A stretch of 64,000 bases of DNA from Agapetus fuscipes (GCA_951799405.1 OX637333.1:28912785-28976784); one strand, 5' to 3'; counted from the stretch's first letter, positions 31,738 through 43,694 are shown. A program made the numbers and translations. The notes: generated by a model from the letters alone, not told the origin.

Positions 31738-32378
31738 TATTGTAACTGTTACTCTGTCGCCATTCCGCTAGGGGGCGGCCAGAGTCTCTGCAGAGCTGCC
31801 TCCATTTCTTCCTATCTTAATATACCTCTTTCAATTCATTCATATCCATCACCTTTTAATGCATTTTCTTCTTTTACGCTCGCTTTGTAAATCCCATTCT
31901 TTCACAATCTCCTCAATCTGATCACTCCATACTTTTCTCGTCGTCCCTTAACTCTTTTTCCTTTAACACTACTCCTTGATTGATAGGTTGGTATGCGGCT
32001 GACCACCCATACTGTAAAAAATGGTTCACTTTGCCAATGTCACCCCTGCTTCAGGGAAGGTCGGCAAGAGTTGCAGGGCTTATGTTCATTTGAGATTGGG
32101 GTTTTTATATTGTAGGTCCACATGCAGCATGTGTAAGCGCGAAATTATGCATGTCTGCTTGTGGGAATGCATTTAATATGAATCTCAAATGATACATATC
32201 TTTGCAGCTTAGATTTAGATTTAGATTTAGACTACCTCAGTATACATATTTTGTCAGTCTATCATCATTCATTCTTTCCACATGCCCAAACCATCTCATC
32301 ACATTCTTTTGTACCTTAACTTTCACATCCTCTTTTAAATTACATTCTTTCTTTACCCATTCATTCCTAACTCTTGTC
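31738..32378 (-). pseudogene. RTE-1 LINE remnant split by RTE-2
   Basis: Antisense RTE-1 at 31738-31972 and 32237-32378, with an RTE-2 module (31973-32236, plus strand) between. Confidence 0.65.
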
Positions 32379-32645
32379 GCGCCTGTTCCCAGCCGCGAAC
32401 AATTTTAAAAGAAAACCGGGAAATTCGAAGACAACGTTGACAGCACTGCAAGCCAGCGCGATAGCGGTGACGTCATTGCCGTTCCCCCCCCGCACAATAT
32501 TACGCGGGGAGGAAACAAAGACCGAGAGCGCACGGACGAGCCCGAGGATTGAGCAAGAAGGAAGCGAGGGGATAGCGGTGTTCATACTCGACACACTTGG
32601 ACGCACACCCGGAAAAGTCGGACCTACCTATCGTTATAAAGAGCT
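32379..32645. promoter_or_regulatory. GC-rich island with TATA-like end
   Basis: GC-rich, with a CCCCCCCCGC run and TGACGTCA at 32468-32475, which is a perfect CRE-type palindrome. GTTATAAAGAG near 32633 is TATA-like. It could be a promoter or an unrecognised repeat end. Confidence 0.3.
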
Positions 32646-33102
32646 TTGACTGCTCTTATAAGTAGAGGCGCTAATATCTCAGTTTGACTAAAGGATCGTG
32701 CGTCTTAATCACCATTTTTGTTCAATTATGGGTCAATGAAGGCAGATATTAGGAAATATTAAATACAGGAATCTGTAAAACTTATAATTTCACTGGTTAA
32801 TGAAATTTTGTTTAAATCGCCGTGTCTAATTCATGGTCAAATTATAAAGTGAAATATTATTACTACGCTCGCTCTGCATGTAGCAAAACCCAGCCATTTC
32901 CGTACTTCCCCCCAGAGCAGATTCCACGCGGAGTTAAAAAGTTTGTCTTCGATCTAAAAACGTGAACTATTCAGTAAAAAGGACATTATATTCCATCGCT
33001 GCAAGTTGTATTCGTAGAGAAGGTAATATTACACTTATTATTATATGGTGAAGTTCATTTCAAACATCGGATACGATATTTTATCATATTGTTTTTTTGC
33101 AG
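32646..33102. other. no recognised repeat
   Basis: AT-rich. It ends in the strong acceptor-like T tract before 33103. Confidence 0.3.
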
Positions 33103-33219
33103 GTGGGATGTTTTTCTCGACCAGAAAAATTCAAGCCGCAGGTGAAAGCGGTCCAGGAAGTGTCTCAACTTGAACCAATGTACGTGTTTTGCCGCTTCCA
33201 CTCCGAAGAAATTTTATAA
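33103..33219 (+). CDS. candidate terminal exon after a strong acceptor
   Basis: A T-rich tract ending TTTTTTTGCAG is followed by 38 open codons and TAA. The peptide begins VGCFSRPEKFKPQVKAVQEV. It starts in phase 0, so it could in principle follow a phase-0 donor such as the one at 30311, or the GAAG/GTAATA donor-like site near 33022. There is an alternative donor (CAG/GTGAAA) inside it after 39 nt. No homologue is recognised. Confidence 0.15.
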   Translation: MGCFSRPEKFKPQVKAVQEVSQLEPMYVFCRFHSEEIL

Positions 33220-33308
33220 GAAATCCGCCGGGAAGATTATATGGACCGCTACTCATAAAATGACATGGGTATTGTTATTTTATTCATTTGCTGAACGCTG
33301 TTTATGTT

Positions 33309-33381
33309 CTCCGCTGGGAACCGAACTCAAGACCTTCGCATATTGAGTCTGTGGCGTCAACCACTAGACTATACAGCCGTG
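33309..33381 (-). other. tRNA-like SINE head
   Basis: The minus strand has TAGTCTAGTGGTTGACGC (A box) and GAGTTCGGTTCCC (B box). It has no SINE-B body, so it is either an eroded SINE or a tRNA relic. Confidence 0.4.
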
Positions 33382-34070
33382 AAAAATGTGAAAAAATGTT
33401 TTGTGATTTTGTTGTGTTGTGATTTGGAGAAAAGTGTCAAAATAAATCATTGTTACTATAATAATTGCTTCCCAAGGTCCAAAAATTCTTTAAATAAGGA
33501 TATTTTGATTGAAAATTGCAAAGATGAATTAAAATTTTGAGTCCGCATCTCATGCACATGCGCAAGCAACCATATTATGTTGGTTAATTGCAATTATTAT
33601 ACCCATATAAGGAAAGTAATTTAATAATTTGGCCGCCTTTCCCTCAATTGGCATAATTCAACCATTTTTTTTAGATGATAATTATGTTGTCAACCTCACT
33701 GACCTGCCAATCAATAACTTTAGTACCAAAATAGAAAACTGTCTTAAACTATTCCTAAGTAAGTACATACTTTATGTTATATTTCTGATACAACAATAGA
33801 TTTAAAAAAAAACATAATAATTTCTGTATCTGATCTTGTATCTTATCTGCCAATAAATAAAACACGTAAATATTCACTTTTTGTTTTATTTTTTGTACGA
33901 AATGGGAGTAGGTATGGAATAATAATATGAAATAATATTATAGGAGCATGGCATAGCGCGTGTGTATAAGTGCACTAACACACTCACACGTACACACACG
34001 TCGTGGTTAATGCTCTTAACACTACGTGATGCTAGTATCTCGATAAAACCGGAAATACAAAGAAATATTA
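33382..34070. other. AT-rich DNA
   Basis: Includes a CA/GT-rich patch at 33960-34005. No gene is supported. Confidence 0.3.
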
Positions 34071-34220
34071 GGAACTCAGCTCTCTATATACCTATACTCT
34101 GTGCTTGGACGGACGAGCTCGAGAAGACCTGACGTGTCGGCCGGTGGTGAGAGTGGGAGGCCGCAACGCCCGCACGGAACCGCCGCGCCGTGGAGTTGAT
34201 TCTGCATCATGAACGATCTC
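34071..34220 (+). promoter_or_regulatory. GC-rich patch after a TATA-like motif
   Basis: CTATATACC at 34083 is followed by about 100 bp of GC-rich DNA. The direction and function are guesses. Confidence 0.2.
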
Positions 34221-35437
34221 AAGTAACACCTCCTACCTCCCAATATTCCCAATCCTTTTCCCAACCAACGTCCCATAATCCCCCTTATATTTATTTTCAT
34301 CTCAGATCTGTAATTGTTTCATAATTAAATTTAAGTGACCGCGTGAGTCGGCCATTTGCTATTTTTGAATTTCACGTAAAGTTGTTTAATCTGTTAGCAT
34401 CCTATGGAATAATGGAATAATTATTATCCTAAATGATGTTTAATGTCTGTTTCCGTATAATGATGAATTGTTTTCACGGATTTATTGTTTAATTTATCCT
34501 GATTAATAAATTCTTTCGCCATGATGCGAAAGCATTTTATCTTGTCTTTACCAAAGAATAACCATCTGATTACAATGGGTTGTCTACATTTGTCATTTTT
34601 AGTTATGGATAATTCAAATCAGATAATCGATTGCTTTTCTTAAATTCTTTTTTTATATTCTTCCAAGAGAATAGAGCATGTTTCTCATTTGAATTTCATC
34701 TATTGGTAATGTTATTATACTGAAATCATTAAGCCTCCATTGTATTGTGATTTACGTAAATTAATAACCTCACTTAGAATTTTGCACGTGGTCTATCCAC
34801 GCAGTAGTGAGACTGATCAAGTGAATGTTTGCCTTCTCCTTGGGAATACTTTGAGCATGTAGCTTGTTCTACGAGTGTGTTCCAGATGTTCCACATTATT
34901 GTAATAAAATCAGTGAATACCTACGCGTATTATTTGTCCGAGAAATACATTTTGTTTTCCTCGCGCGTCCCCAGACGCCATTTTGTTTTTTGTACTCAAT
35001 TCCTTCCAGAAGCTTTCGACGCCATTTTGATTTTGTTGTTTACATTTGTTGTTTACATGATCTCGTTTTGTGCTGGAAGCTTTTGAACTTTTCTTTGATA
35101 TTATAAAGTCTCAAGACTGTTTATACTTTTATTAATGAAAGTTCATGTCTACCTTTGGGGTAATGATTATTATTAATAAACCATAAATAAAACCAATAAC
35201 TTTGAATATTGAAAACTTTATTAGATAAGCTTCTTGTAGTTTGATGAGTTTATACATCGATAATATAACTATGAGTTACCTCCTCTGCAAATGTTGTTCT
35301 TCTGTTTAAGGAATTATTTCTTTTAAATAAACCACATTCCCCTTTCACCTTTTGTTTCTCTTTTCTTTGGTTTTGGAACTTTCTATTTCAGGCTGTAGTC
35401 ACAACCCATCTATAACCACCCTGAGACGAGGACGTCA
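34221..35437. other. AT-rich DNA, nothing recognised
   Basis: No supported gene, no family match. Confidence 0.3.
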
Positions 35438-35514
35438 ATGCTCACACTCACAACCCTGCAGTTAGCCGGCGGGTTTTTGACAGTGAAGCCTCGACAAGTC
35501 GGGCGACGCTGTTA

Positions 35515-35672
35515 CACTCTATCCCTCAGAGTTTTTCCTGTCATGCTTCTCAAATGCTTCATTTCCACCGTACATACTTTACTTACTTTGCTATCATTCA
35601 CTGTCCATGTTTCACTTCCATACATCAAAGTCGGTAACAATATGCCATTGTGTACCACCATTCTGAGATCCA
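35515..35672 (-). pseudogene. RTE-1 LINE fragment
   Basis: Antisense coding similar to the EAWTVN...VCTVEMK segment. Confidence 0.55.
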
Positions 35673-35844
35673 CCAGTATTAAATTGCGGTTTTACATTTT
35701 TTGTAGAAAAAAGCCCTCGGCCGCTAGAAACAGAGGGCGGGGTATGTGCAAGTACCTGCATTGTGAAGAATTCGATGCGCTGGAAGCAAAATAGCCGACC
35801 ATTCTATTGAATAATACATTACAGGTATAACAAACGCATAGTCA

Positions 35845-35930
35845 GGTCCGTAGTCTAGTGGTTAACGCTTCGGGCTTGTGATGGAAATGTAGTGGATTCA
35901 AATCGCGGCAGATCATCAAGAAAATATTGC
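35845..35930 (+). other. tRNA-like SINE head
   Basis: GTCCGTAGTCTAGTGGTTAA and GGATTCAAATC match a SINE-B head. No body follows. Confidence 0.45.
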
Positions 35931-35936
35931 ATTTCC

Positions 35937-36172
35937 GATACCTTAAAGGTAAAACTGAATAAGTGACGTATCAAGCTAACATGGGTTTCTCAGATAAATG
36001 CTCCTTTTTCACTATTTTCTACGAGAGAAAACACTACAAAAGTGGGAAAGTCCTGTAGTTTAGAAGTTTTGTCATGAGCACTTCCTTATAATTAGTTCAC
36101 TTACTATGAGAAGTTACACCCAATAAAATGTTTTATCCACGATTTGTCAACTCAGTGAATCAGTACTCAGCA
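35937..36172 (+). mobile_element. MITE-D
   Basis: Left terminal repeat intact; right end eroded. Confidence 0.75.
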
Positions 36173-36181
36173 ATAAGCTCT

Positions 36182-36380
36182 CGCTTGGTTGAAAAATAAG
36201 TCTACCTTTACCAAAGACCGGTCACCATAATCCATCCAGCCTTATAGCAACTAGGCCTTCCTTGAGAATTGTCGTTTTCAAGAGCGACGACCAAGCTCGC
36301 AGAGAGGGCTCTAGAGGTTTGATTCACACAAAAACAGCGCTCACCAAATAAATCATCCTAATATCCTTATTATATTTTAT
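36182..36380 (+). mobile_element. SINE-B body and tail
   Basis: 5'-truncated SINE-B ending AAATAAATCATCCTAATATC. Confidence 0.65.
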
Positions 36381-36535
36381 AGGCAGTATGAAGTAGAGAG
36401 TATGTGTGAGGAAAGTGATGAATGTTGAAGAGATGAAAGATATATGCAAGGACAGAAAAAAGTGGAGACGCATCTGCGGAGGTAGCGGCCATCCCTAGTG
36501 GAAAGGCGGTAAGATACAGTACAGTACAGGCTGCT
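36381..36535 (+). pseudogene. RTE-1 LINE ORF end and CAGTA tail
   Basis: ORF end similar to EMKDICKDRKKWRRICGG, then ACAGTACAGTACAG. Confidence 0.6.
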
Positions 36536-36879
36536 AAGGATGGCAGTCCCATACAAGACTTGACGACGTCTGTTAGCCGAGAAAACAGTTCGCAATTTTA
36601 AAAAAACACACACATTTGGAATCAATAACGACCATAAAATATAACACCTGTCCTGTAATAATTATTTAATAGTCTCTGAATGAGGCGGTGATGAGTGGAC
36701 CAAATCATGTCGATGACGTCATAGAGAGTTTGTCTGGTGAATCAAGGTCAGTCTAGCTCGAGCATCCTGTTAAAACTGAACCATTGTTAACAAATAAATA
36801 CGTTTTTTTTGTGATAGGTAGGTGTTGAAATAAAACGATGATTTTGACAAATTCTTAGATTTGACTTTTCAGTAAAAAA

Positions 36880-38035
36880 CCTTTTTTGTCAGAACTGTCT
36901 TGGATGGTGCCCCCTCAGGTGTAAGACCCCTCGAACGTCCCAGGATGCGGTGGGCAGACAACGTTGAAGCAAAAGCCGAAGTTCTGGGAGTGAGGGGATC
37001 ATGGAGGGAAGCAGCATAAGACAGAGAGTCCTGGAGGATTGTGGTGCGAGAGGCCCTGATCCTTCAAGGCTCATGAGCCAAATAAAGTAAGTAAAGTGAA
37101 GGTGTCCAACAGACTGAGGACGTGCCGAAGAGCCATTAATAGGAGGATGCTGGGAATAAGTCTTAGAGACAGGGTTCCAAACCAGGAGATCCGTAGACGC
37201 ACTGGTGTCACTGATTTCATACAGCGAGTGGCCTGCTTAAAGTGGCGCTGGGCTGGTCACGTCGCAAGGCAAGACCATGACAGGTGGCCAAAAGGATCGT
37301 CCAGTGGAGGCCCAGGATGTCCAAGCGGGGACCGGAAGACCCCAGCTGAGGTGGCTGGATGGCATCAAGAGAACTGCAGGCAGAGGATAGCTGAACACAG
37401 GAGCCGAAAGACAAAAATGGAGAGGATTGGAGGAGGTCAAGAAGTCAGAAGCAGACTAGAGCAAGCCCGAAATGTCTTCGCTAAAATGAGCAAAGTACTG
37501 TTTTGCCGAAATTTGAGCCTTGAACTCCGGAAGCGCATAGTGAGGTGCTATGTTTTCCCAATCGCTCTGTATGGTATGGAGGGATGGACTCTCACGCAGG
37601 CGCTGGAGAGACGAATGGAAGCGTTCGAGATGTGTCTATACCGAAAAATGCTTCGGATCTCTTGGCGTCCTTCAACGAGTCATTTAACGAATGCGCACTA
37701 CAAAGGAGCTCCTGCCAACCATTAAGCAGAGAAAGCTTATGTACTTCGGTCACATAATGAGAAATGAGAAGTACCTACCGTCTCCTTCATCTTATTATAC
37801 ACGGTAAGATTGAGGGGAGAAGATCTCAGGGACGTCGAAGGACATCGTGGCTGAAAAACCTGCGACAGTGGTTCGGCAGAAGCACCAAGTCCCTGTTTCG
37901 AGCCGCAGCATCTAAAGTCAGAATAGCCATGATGATTGCCGATCTTCGATAGAAGTGGCAAAAAAAGAAGAACAAGGAGGAGGCCTACGTCCAGGAGTAG
38001 ACTGAGAAAGTCTGAGGAAGAAGAAGTTGTTCAAA
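36880..38035 (+). pseudogene. RTE LINE nest (RTE-3 interrupted by RTE-4)
   Basis: 36880-37085 encodes RPRMRWADNVEAKAEVLGVR. RTE-3 occupies 37098-37437 and 37978-38035. RTE-4 (37438-37977) encodes FAKMSKVLFCRNLSLELRKR and later GRRSQGRRRTSWLKNLRQWF. The RTE-3 reading jumps cleanly across RTE-4 at a GGAGGAGG repeat. All frames carry shifts or stops. Confidence 0.75.
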
Positions 38036-38095
38036 TAAAACGACGATTAAGTATTGACGAATTCGTAACTTTGACTTTTCAGTAACGATAAAAAT

Positions 38096-38215
38096 TTACT
38101 CATCACATACGACCTCTTCGAGGAAAACGCGGCAAAAAGTTGAGACGAAGAAGATTGAGATTGAGAAGATTGAGATTGAGACGAGAAAAAGTTATACGTG
38201 GAGCTTAGCAGCGCT
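38096..38215 (+). repeat. SINE-A scrap with internal GATTGAGA minisatellite
   Basis: SINE-A 3' sequence is split by repeats of GAAGATTGAGATTGA at 38140-38183. Confidence 0.45.
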
Positions 38216-38249
38216 TTTAATAGCGTTGTCACTTTTTCCTGTAGGTACA

Positions 38250-38651
38250 ACCCTACGTCGATATGTTTCGAGTATTAAAAAAAACACATTGCATTTTTTA
38301 TTTTTCTAGTTCACCTAAAATTACCTTCAAATAAAACAGTCTATAATTTGTGGTTAAAAAAAAAAAAACAATATGTACCTACCATTTGTCACAATGCAAT
38401 AATAGGTCTTATCATCCCAACAAATAAGGCCCATTATTACAAGTCTTTGTAATGGCGTAATTGTGTGATGAAATGTACATAATGGTCGGTTACCATGGAG
38501 ACGCTTTTGTTACTAACATCCGTTTTAGGTATTTGTACTTTTGTTTGGAACAAAAAAAAAATGTTATGGCATTTAGAGTCATTTTAAAATAAAACATGGT
38601 GTGTGTGCAATTGTTAAGCTCGCAACAGACGTTCAGTCATGCGTTGCATTT
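38250..38651. other. AT-rich DNA, nothing recognised
   Basis: No supported gene. Confidence 0.3.
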
Positions 38652-38691
38652 TTGCGTTTGAGTATATAATCTGTGATCTAAGTTGCAAAGA

Positions 38692-38938
38692 TATCGACTG
38701 CTCCAAGGAAGACAGCACTAAGTCAAAAAAGATAGTTTTGCAGGAAAGCAAATTGAATGTTATTTATTCCATGGATTACAATGCATAAACTATTTTTTAC
38801 ATTCATTTATTAACGAATTTAAAAGAGATAGAGACACGGCTGTCATCTTGGAATGAAGATAATGATTTGTTACCTTCAGAAATGGAAATAAGCCAAAAAC
38901 CTAAATTTCTGAGTTACTTCCTTCTTCCTTGGAGCAGT
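38692..38938 (+). mobile_element. MITE-S (copy 2)
   Basis: The ends TCGACTGCTCCAAGGAAG and CTTCCTTGGAGCAGTTGA are inverted repeats. Confidence 0.8.
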
Positions 38939-39116
38939 TGATATATTAACATTAAAGATTCATCAACACGTTAAAAATAAACAAATTTCAAATGAACATG
39001 AACCCAATAAGTTTTGTCGAACGTCCTTGAATCTGAGGTGATATTAGTAATGTAAATGAATTTTTAGCTATGACTCAAAGAAACAATATTCTTCATTATC
39101 AAAACAACACAAGGAC

Positions 39117-39500
39117 AAAAAATAACATAACAAAAGCCTAAAACAGAACATACCATTAACGGCATATGAAAAAACATCACATGACAAAACGTCAAAAATG
39201 ACACAAACATTTATAAATATGCCGTTGCAAAATAAATACATGTATTCCATTTCCTCATGTTCCTTTTGCTGTGTTTGGTATTTTCTGTTTTGCGTTATGT
39301 GATGTTTAGTCATAGTGATGTTTTGTCATTTTGAAGTTTTGTCACTGTGATGTTTTGTCATTGTGAAGTTTTGTCACTGTGATGTTTTGTCATTGTGAAG
39401 TTTTGTCACTGTCATGTTTTGTCATTGTGAAGTTTTGTCAATGTGATGTTTTGTAATGTGATGTTTTGTCATTATGACGTTATGACATGAGTTGTTTTAT
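39117..39500. repeat. foldback K-like minisatellite
   Basis: 39296-39480 repeats a unit of about 32 bp of GTTTTGTCATTGTGAAG and GTTTTGTCACTGTGATG type. Inverted pieces lie at 39168-39204. Confidence 0.7.
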
Positions 39501-40317
39501 CACTGAGCCGATAGAAATCATGAAAATCCATCACATTGCCAGAATTAGACCGCCATAAAGTGAGCTCGGTCATACTCGGGAATTTCCGTTTTCTTTTTTT
39601 TTTCTCGAGAGACTTTTCACAAAAGGAGAAGATTTTGAACAATTACACAACACACTTTTTAATATGAAGACAACATTTCACTTACGTAGTTATGTTTTAT
39701 AAATGTTTTTTTTTTATTTCTTTGGTAGCAATGTTGGAACGTTTTAATGTCGTTTTTACGACAGAATCGGTTTTCATGATTGCCCATATATACGGACGTG
39801 ATGCTGAGTGGTGACGTATTTTATTTCATCGCTCGAATAAAAAAATATCCAAAAACAAACATTCAAAATATCCCTAGGCCATGTGACAACACCGATATTA
39901 AATTCCCGATTATCAGGGAAATTTTGCTAGCTTACAGCATTTAGTCGATAATCGTAGATCAAAGATGGAATTAACAATTTCAAATTTTTATAAAATATCA
40001 CTATGAAATACACATTAAAACGAATATATGTAGAAAATATTTATTTCTGTGACAATATTCCGACCTCATTTATTTAGAACGATTGACCGTGTATGGATAC
40101 CTACATAATTATTATGTATATACACACATGGATTTAACTCCATGTATACTCATGAATAATACAATTTCAATAAATGCATTTTATTAAAATCCCAGTCAGA
40201 ATGTTACTTTTTGTATGCATACAATTCTTTAAATTTGCTGAATATCAAATATTTTACTAAATGTTCACATTAATTAAAAAGTGAATTGTTAATCAATATT
40301 TTTTGTTGACAAATCGC
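39501..40317. other. AT-rich DNA
   Basis: 39868-39950 is an inverted match to 18585-18650 (AAATTTCCCTGAT type). Otherwise nothing. Confidence 0.3.
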
Positions 40318-40560
40318 TTCTATAATCTAAGTTGAAAAAACAAATAAACGTTTCAAATAATTATTAAATGCATTCCCAAAAAAAGACACGTTTTATTTCG
40401 CGCTTGCAAATGCTGTATGTGTACTTACAAAATATTAAAATCCATAACTCAAATAAACATAAGCCCTGCAACTTTGCCGACCTTCTTTGAAACAGTGGCA
40501 TTGGAAAAGGGAACATTTTTTTTACAGTATGGGTGGCCAGTCTCATAAAAACTTATAACA
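40318..40560 (-). mobile_element. RTE-2 3' module
   Basis: Full-length antisense module with a short tail. Confidence 0.6.
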
Positions 40561-40850
40561 TGGGGGGGCACGGCACCCCATGTCTCGCTGAGCTATGTTC
40601 TGTCGATAAGCCTTCAAAACGACCACTACGCTCTGCCCTCACTGCTGTCAACAATGTCATAGTGCCCAAAAGAGCGAACACATCAAATTTTGCAGACAGG
40701 AGCTTAGCGGTGGCCGGGCTGGTTGCCTGGAACAATTTGACCGTCGGTGTTCGCGCGAACCAGCCTACCACCACCTTCAGAAAGGAACTGAAGACACTGC
40801 TTTTCTCTAGAAGCCATGGCGCCCTTAAGATAGTCCTGGATCATTAAATA
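40552..40850 (+). pseudogene. L2-type LINE C-terminus
   Basis: Encodes DRSLAVAGLVAWNNLTVGVR and FRKELKTLLFSRSHG with stop at 40845. A close copy is at 47052-47215. Confidence 0.65.
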
Positions 40851-40903
40851 CGTGTCCAGAACCACGTATGCGAGGTATCTCCAGTGACTAGCGGCAACCA
40901 CTG

Positions 40904-41402
40904 GACCGGTCCGTAGCTCAGTGGTAACACTGCGGACTCTGAATGGGAAGGTTGTGGGTTCGATTCTCGGCGGAGCACAAAAAAAAAATACCATTTATAT
41001 TTTCAAATTTGCTCTTCGCCGGGTTGAAAAATTCATAAAACCTTTACCAATGACCGGTCCCCAAAGGTCCATCCAGCCTTACAGCAACTGGGTCTTGCTT
41101 GAGAATTGGCGCTTTGTAGCGACGACGATCAAGCTCGTAAAAAGGTCGATAGCTCAATTGGTAGAATGCTTGCATTCCATGCCGAGAGCAAGGGTTCGAT
41201 CTCAAAGGTTTACTCAGCCTTCACAAGAAATGAGAACCAGCCCCCCCAGGAGCTGGGAAACCCCCACTTCAACTGAAAGTGGTTGGTGTGAGGCCGGCCC
41301 CCTTACCTGTAAAAATAAATAGGTCCCCAAGCGCCACATGCGACCCCTTCGGGGATAACGCAGGCAAGAAGTTACACTATATGTGTAGCTTAGTTGCATA
41401 CT
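40904..41402 (+). mobile_element. composite SINE B+A (copy 4, most intact)
   Basis: SINE-B head (A box TAGCTCAGTGGTAACACT, B box GGTTCGATTC) and body, the junction CTCGTAAAAAGGTCGATAGC at about 41146, the SINE-A head with its own A and B boxes, a shortened body and the usual SINE-A end. Confidence 0.8.
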
Positions 41403-41722
41403 GCATTGTCGTTTCCGTGAAACAGGTCCGTCAGTGTGCATCTTTCACCAATTAAGGGGCACACCAACATATGCGCCGAGTCCTGGACATCCCCGCAGTC
41501 GCACAGGGTGTCCTGTCCACGGTCCAGCAGACCCCACCTCTGAAGGTTTGTCCTTCACCTTGTCACCCCAGTCCTGAGCCTGTTGAGGGATCTCCAGGTA
41601 TTGTATGGTAGCTGGTTGCCAGGTGGGAGAGTCTCGGCTGGTTCCATCCAGCTACTACCATCCTTCCACAGTCTCAAGCGGGACCATTAAATGGCGCCAC
41701 AGGAAAGAAATCATCCATAATA
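41403..41722 (-). pseudogene. LINE ORF2 C-terminal remnant
   Basis: The minus strand encodes LCDCGDVQDSAHMLVCPLIG, a Cys/His pattern common at LINE C-termini. Frames are broken. Confidence 0.55.
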
Positions 41723-42009
41723 ATCATCATCATCATAAGTCAAGGAATGCTAGGCGTATCTGATGGTGTTACTCACAGTTGGAAAGAAGGAATTTGATTT
41801 TTAAAGTTTTTTTCTATGTACCATGTTTGTGCGTTGCATAACCGACGTTGCTCAAGTAAATGGCTTCTTAATTACTTAGTCGTGATGCTTTCATTAAAAA
41901 CTAAGTCTACGAATTAGCGTCCACACTAACACTAACACTCACACTAACAGTAATATTCTCAGCTCCGTTAACCTTTCCAATGCCACGTATTAAATCATTT
42001 ACTAAGCAC

Positions 42010-42686
42010 ATATCTACGGTTAAAAGGAAGTAGGGAATAAGCGACAAAAACTAAAATGTTCAGTACCCTTAGTACGAGTTGCAAAACTTGAGTAATATAA
42101 AGTTTACGTCAATTATTAAAGAGTGATTTCCCCCAAACTCTGCCGTTTTTGTTTGTTTGAACTTGATTTTCTTCATCACTGTAACTCTTTTGCTAAGACC
42201 ATAAAGTGTAAGAAACAAAAACGGCAGATTTTGGGAGAAATCACTCTTTAAAATTTTCCGTAAACTTTACTTTTCTCAAGTTTTGCAACTCGTACTAAGG
42301 GTACAGGAGAGCAGTTTAAAGTTGGAGATTGCAGAAAAATTGCATACCTTTTTTATTTTTTATCATATCGTTAAAATCAAAACAGCTCTGAAATTAAAAA
42401 AAAAAATAAAGGCATTTATTCGCATGTCTCTATGGTTATACGATGTTGTACGCTTTTTTATGTCACAAGCGCCTTCAGGACAAATAATACCAAAATCTTG
42501 TCGGTTACACCAAAATCATACTTCCTAAACGCAGTTGTTTGCTTGGGCATAAACAACAATAAAAAATCATCGTACAGCTATGGGAGTTAGAGCATTAAAA
42601 AGAGCAGGAAATTTTAAGTAGGACAGCATTCATAACTCATTTTTGACCAAAATTTCGCTTATCTACTTCCTTTTAACCGTCGATAT
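42010..42686 (+). mobile_element. MITE-H (copy 2), both ends present
   Basis: Ends CTACGGTTAAAAGGAAGTAG and CTACTTCCTTTTAACCGTCG. MITE-G is inserted at 42066-42301. Confidence 0.75.
42066..42301. mobile_element. foldback MITE-G (copy 2)
   Basis: Same arms as 15878-16115, starting CCCTTAGTACGAGTTGCAAA. Nested in MITE-H. Confidence 0.8.
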
Positions 42687-42730
42687 GTATGTATGGTTGA
42701 TAAGAATGAGGCACTAAGTTCCTTGACTAA

Positions 42731-42971
42731 GGGCCTGTTGCACCAAACTCCAATCAGACAAAAATAAAAATTTAGTGTCATTTATCCCATCAAATCAATA
42801 ATTTGGTCGCATATACGTAAATCAGCTGATGTACATAATCTTTCCTGTTAAAATTCCATCATATGATTACCCACTTCCGAGAAATATTTAACTGAGGTCC
42901 TTACCAAAATTGAGCAATCAATATTTGATGCGTCAATCAAATATTAATTGGACGTTGGTGCAACAGGCCCT
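42731..42971. mobile_element. MITE-W with TAA target duplication
   Basis: GGGCCTGTTGCACCAA is inverted at the right end and TAA flanks both sides. A three-base TWA duplication is typical of PIF/Harbinger elements. Confidence 0.75.
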
Positions 42972-42975
42972 AACA

Positions 42976-43075
42976 GGTTGGTATGAAGCTGACCCCATAC
43001 TGTAAAAAAATGGTTTACTTCATGTAAAAGCAAACCAAGTTTACAGCATGGAAGTCAGCCTCATACCAACCTGGT
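42976..43075. repeat. palindrome of RTE-2 module starts
   Basis: GTTGGTATGAAGCTGAC at left and GTCAGCCTCATACCAAC at right form a near-perfect hairpin. Confidence 0.6.
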
Positions 43076-43107
43076 ATTCGAGGACTTGATTTAAATAAGG
43101 CACTACG

Positions 43108-43434
43108 CTACGCTACTATGCAACTAAGCTACACATACAGTGTAACTTCTTGCTGCGTTTTCCTAGAAGGGATCGCATGTGGCGAGCGGAACTTATTTTT
43201 ACAGGTAAGGGAGACTGCCTTACGCAAACCACTTCAGTTGAAGGGGGGGTTTCCCAGCTCCCTAGGGTGCTGGTACTCATTCCTTGTGAAGGCTGAGTAA
43301 ACCTTGCCGGTATTTATATTTTGGGGCTGAAATTAACACCGAAACGGGACACCCTCGTGACACCCTCGGTGAGATTAGAACCCGAGCTCTCGGCATGGAA
43401 TGCAAGCACGCTACCAACTGAGCTATCGACCGGC
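43108..43434 (-). mobile_element. SINE-A
   Basis: Near full length in antisense, with a diverged body. Confidence 0.75.
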
Positions 43435-43436
43435 CA

Positions 43437-43694
43437 CCTTAAAGGTTAAACTGAATAATTGCTGATTCACTGATTTGAGAAATCGTGGATAAAACATTTT
43501 ATTGCGAGTAACTTCTCACAGTAAGTGAACTAATTACAAGGAAGTGCTCATGAAAAACTTCTACACTACAGGATTTTCACACTTTTGTAGTGTTTTCTCT
43601 CGTAGAAAAGATGGAAAAAGGTGCATGTATCTGAGACACCCATGTCAGCTTAATACGTCACTTATTCAGTTTTACCTTTAAGGTATCGATATAT
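43437..43694 (-). mobile_element. MITE-D, complete
   Basis: Both terminal repeats present, followed by TATCGATA. Confidence 0.85.

Noticed and set aside
39296..39480. CRISPR-like array
   Set aside because: The units are contiguous minisatellite copies without unique spacers, in a eukaryotic genome.
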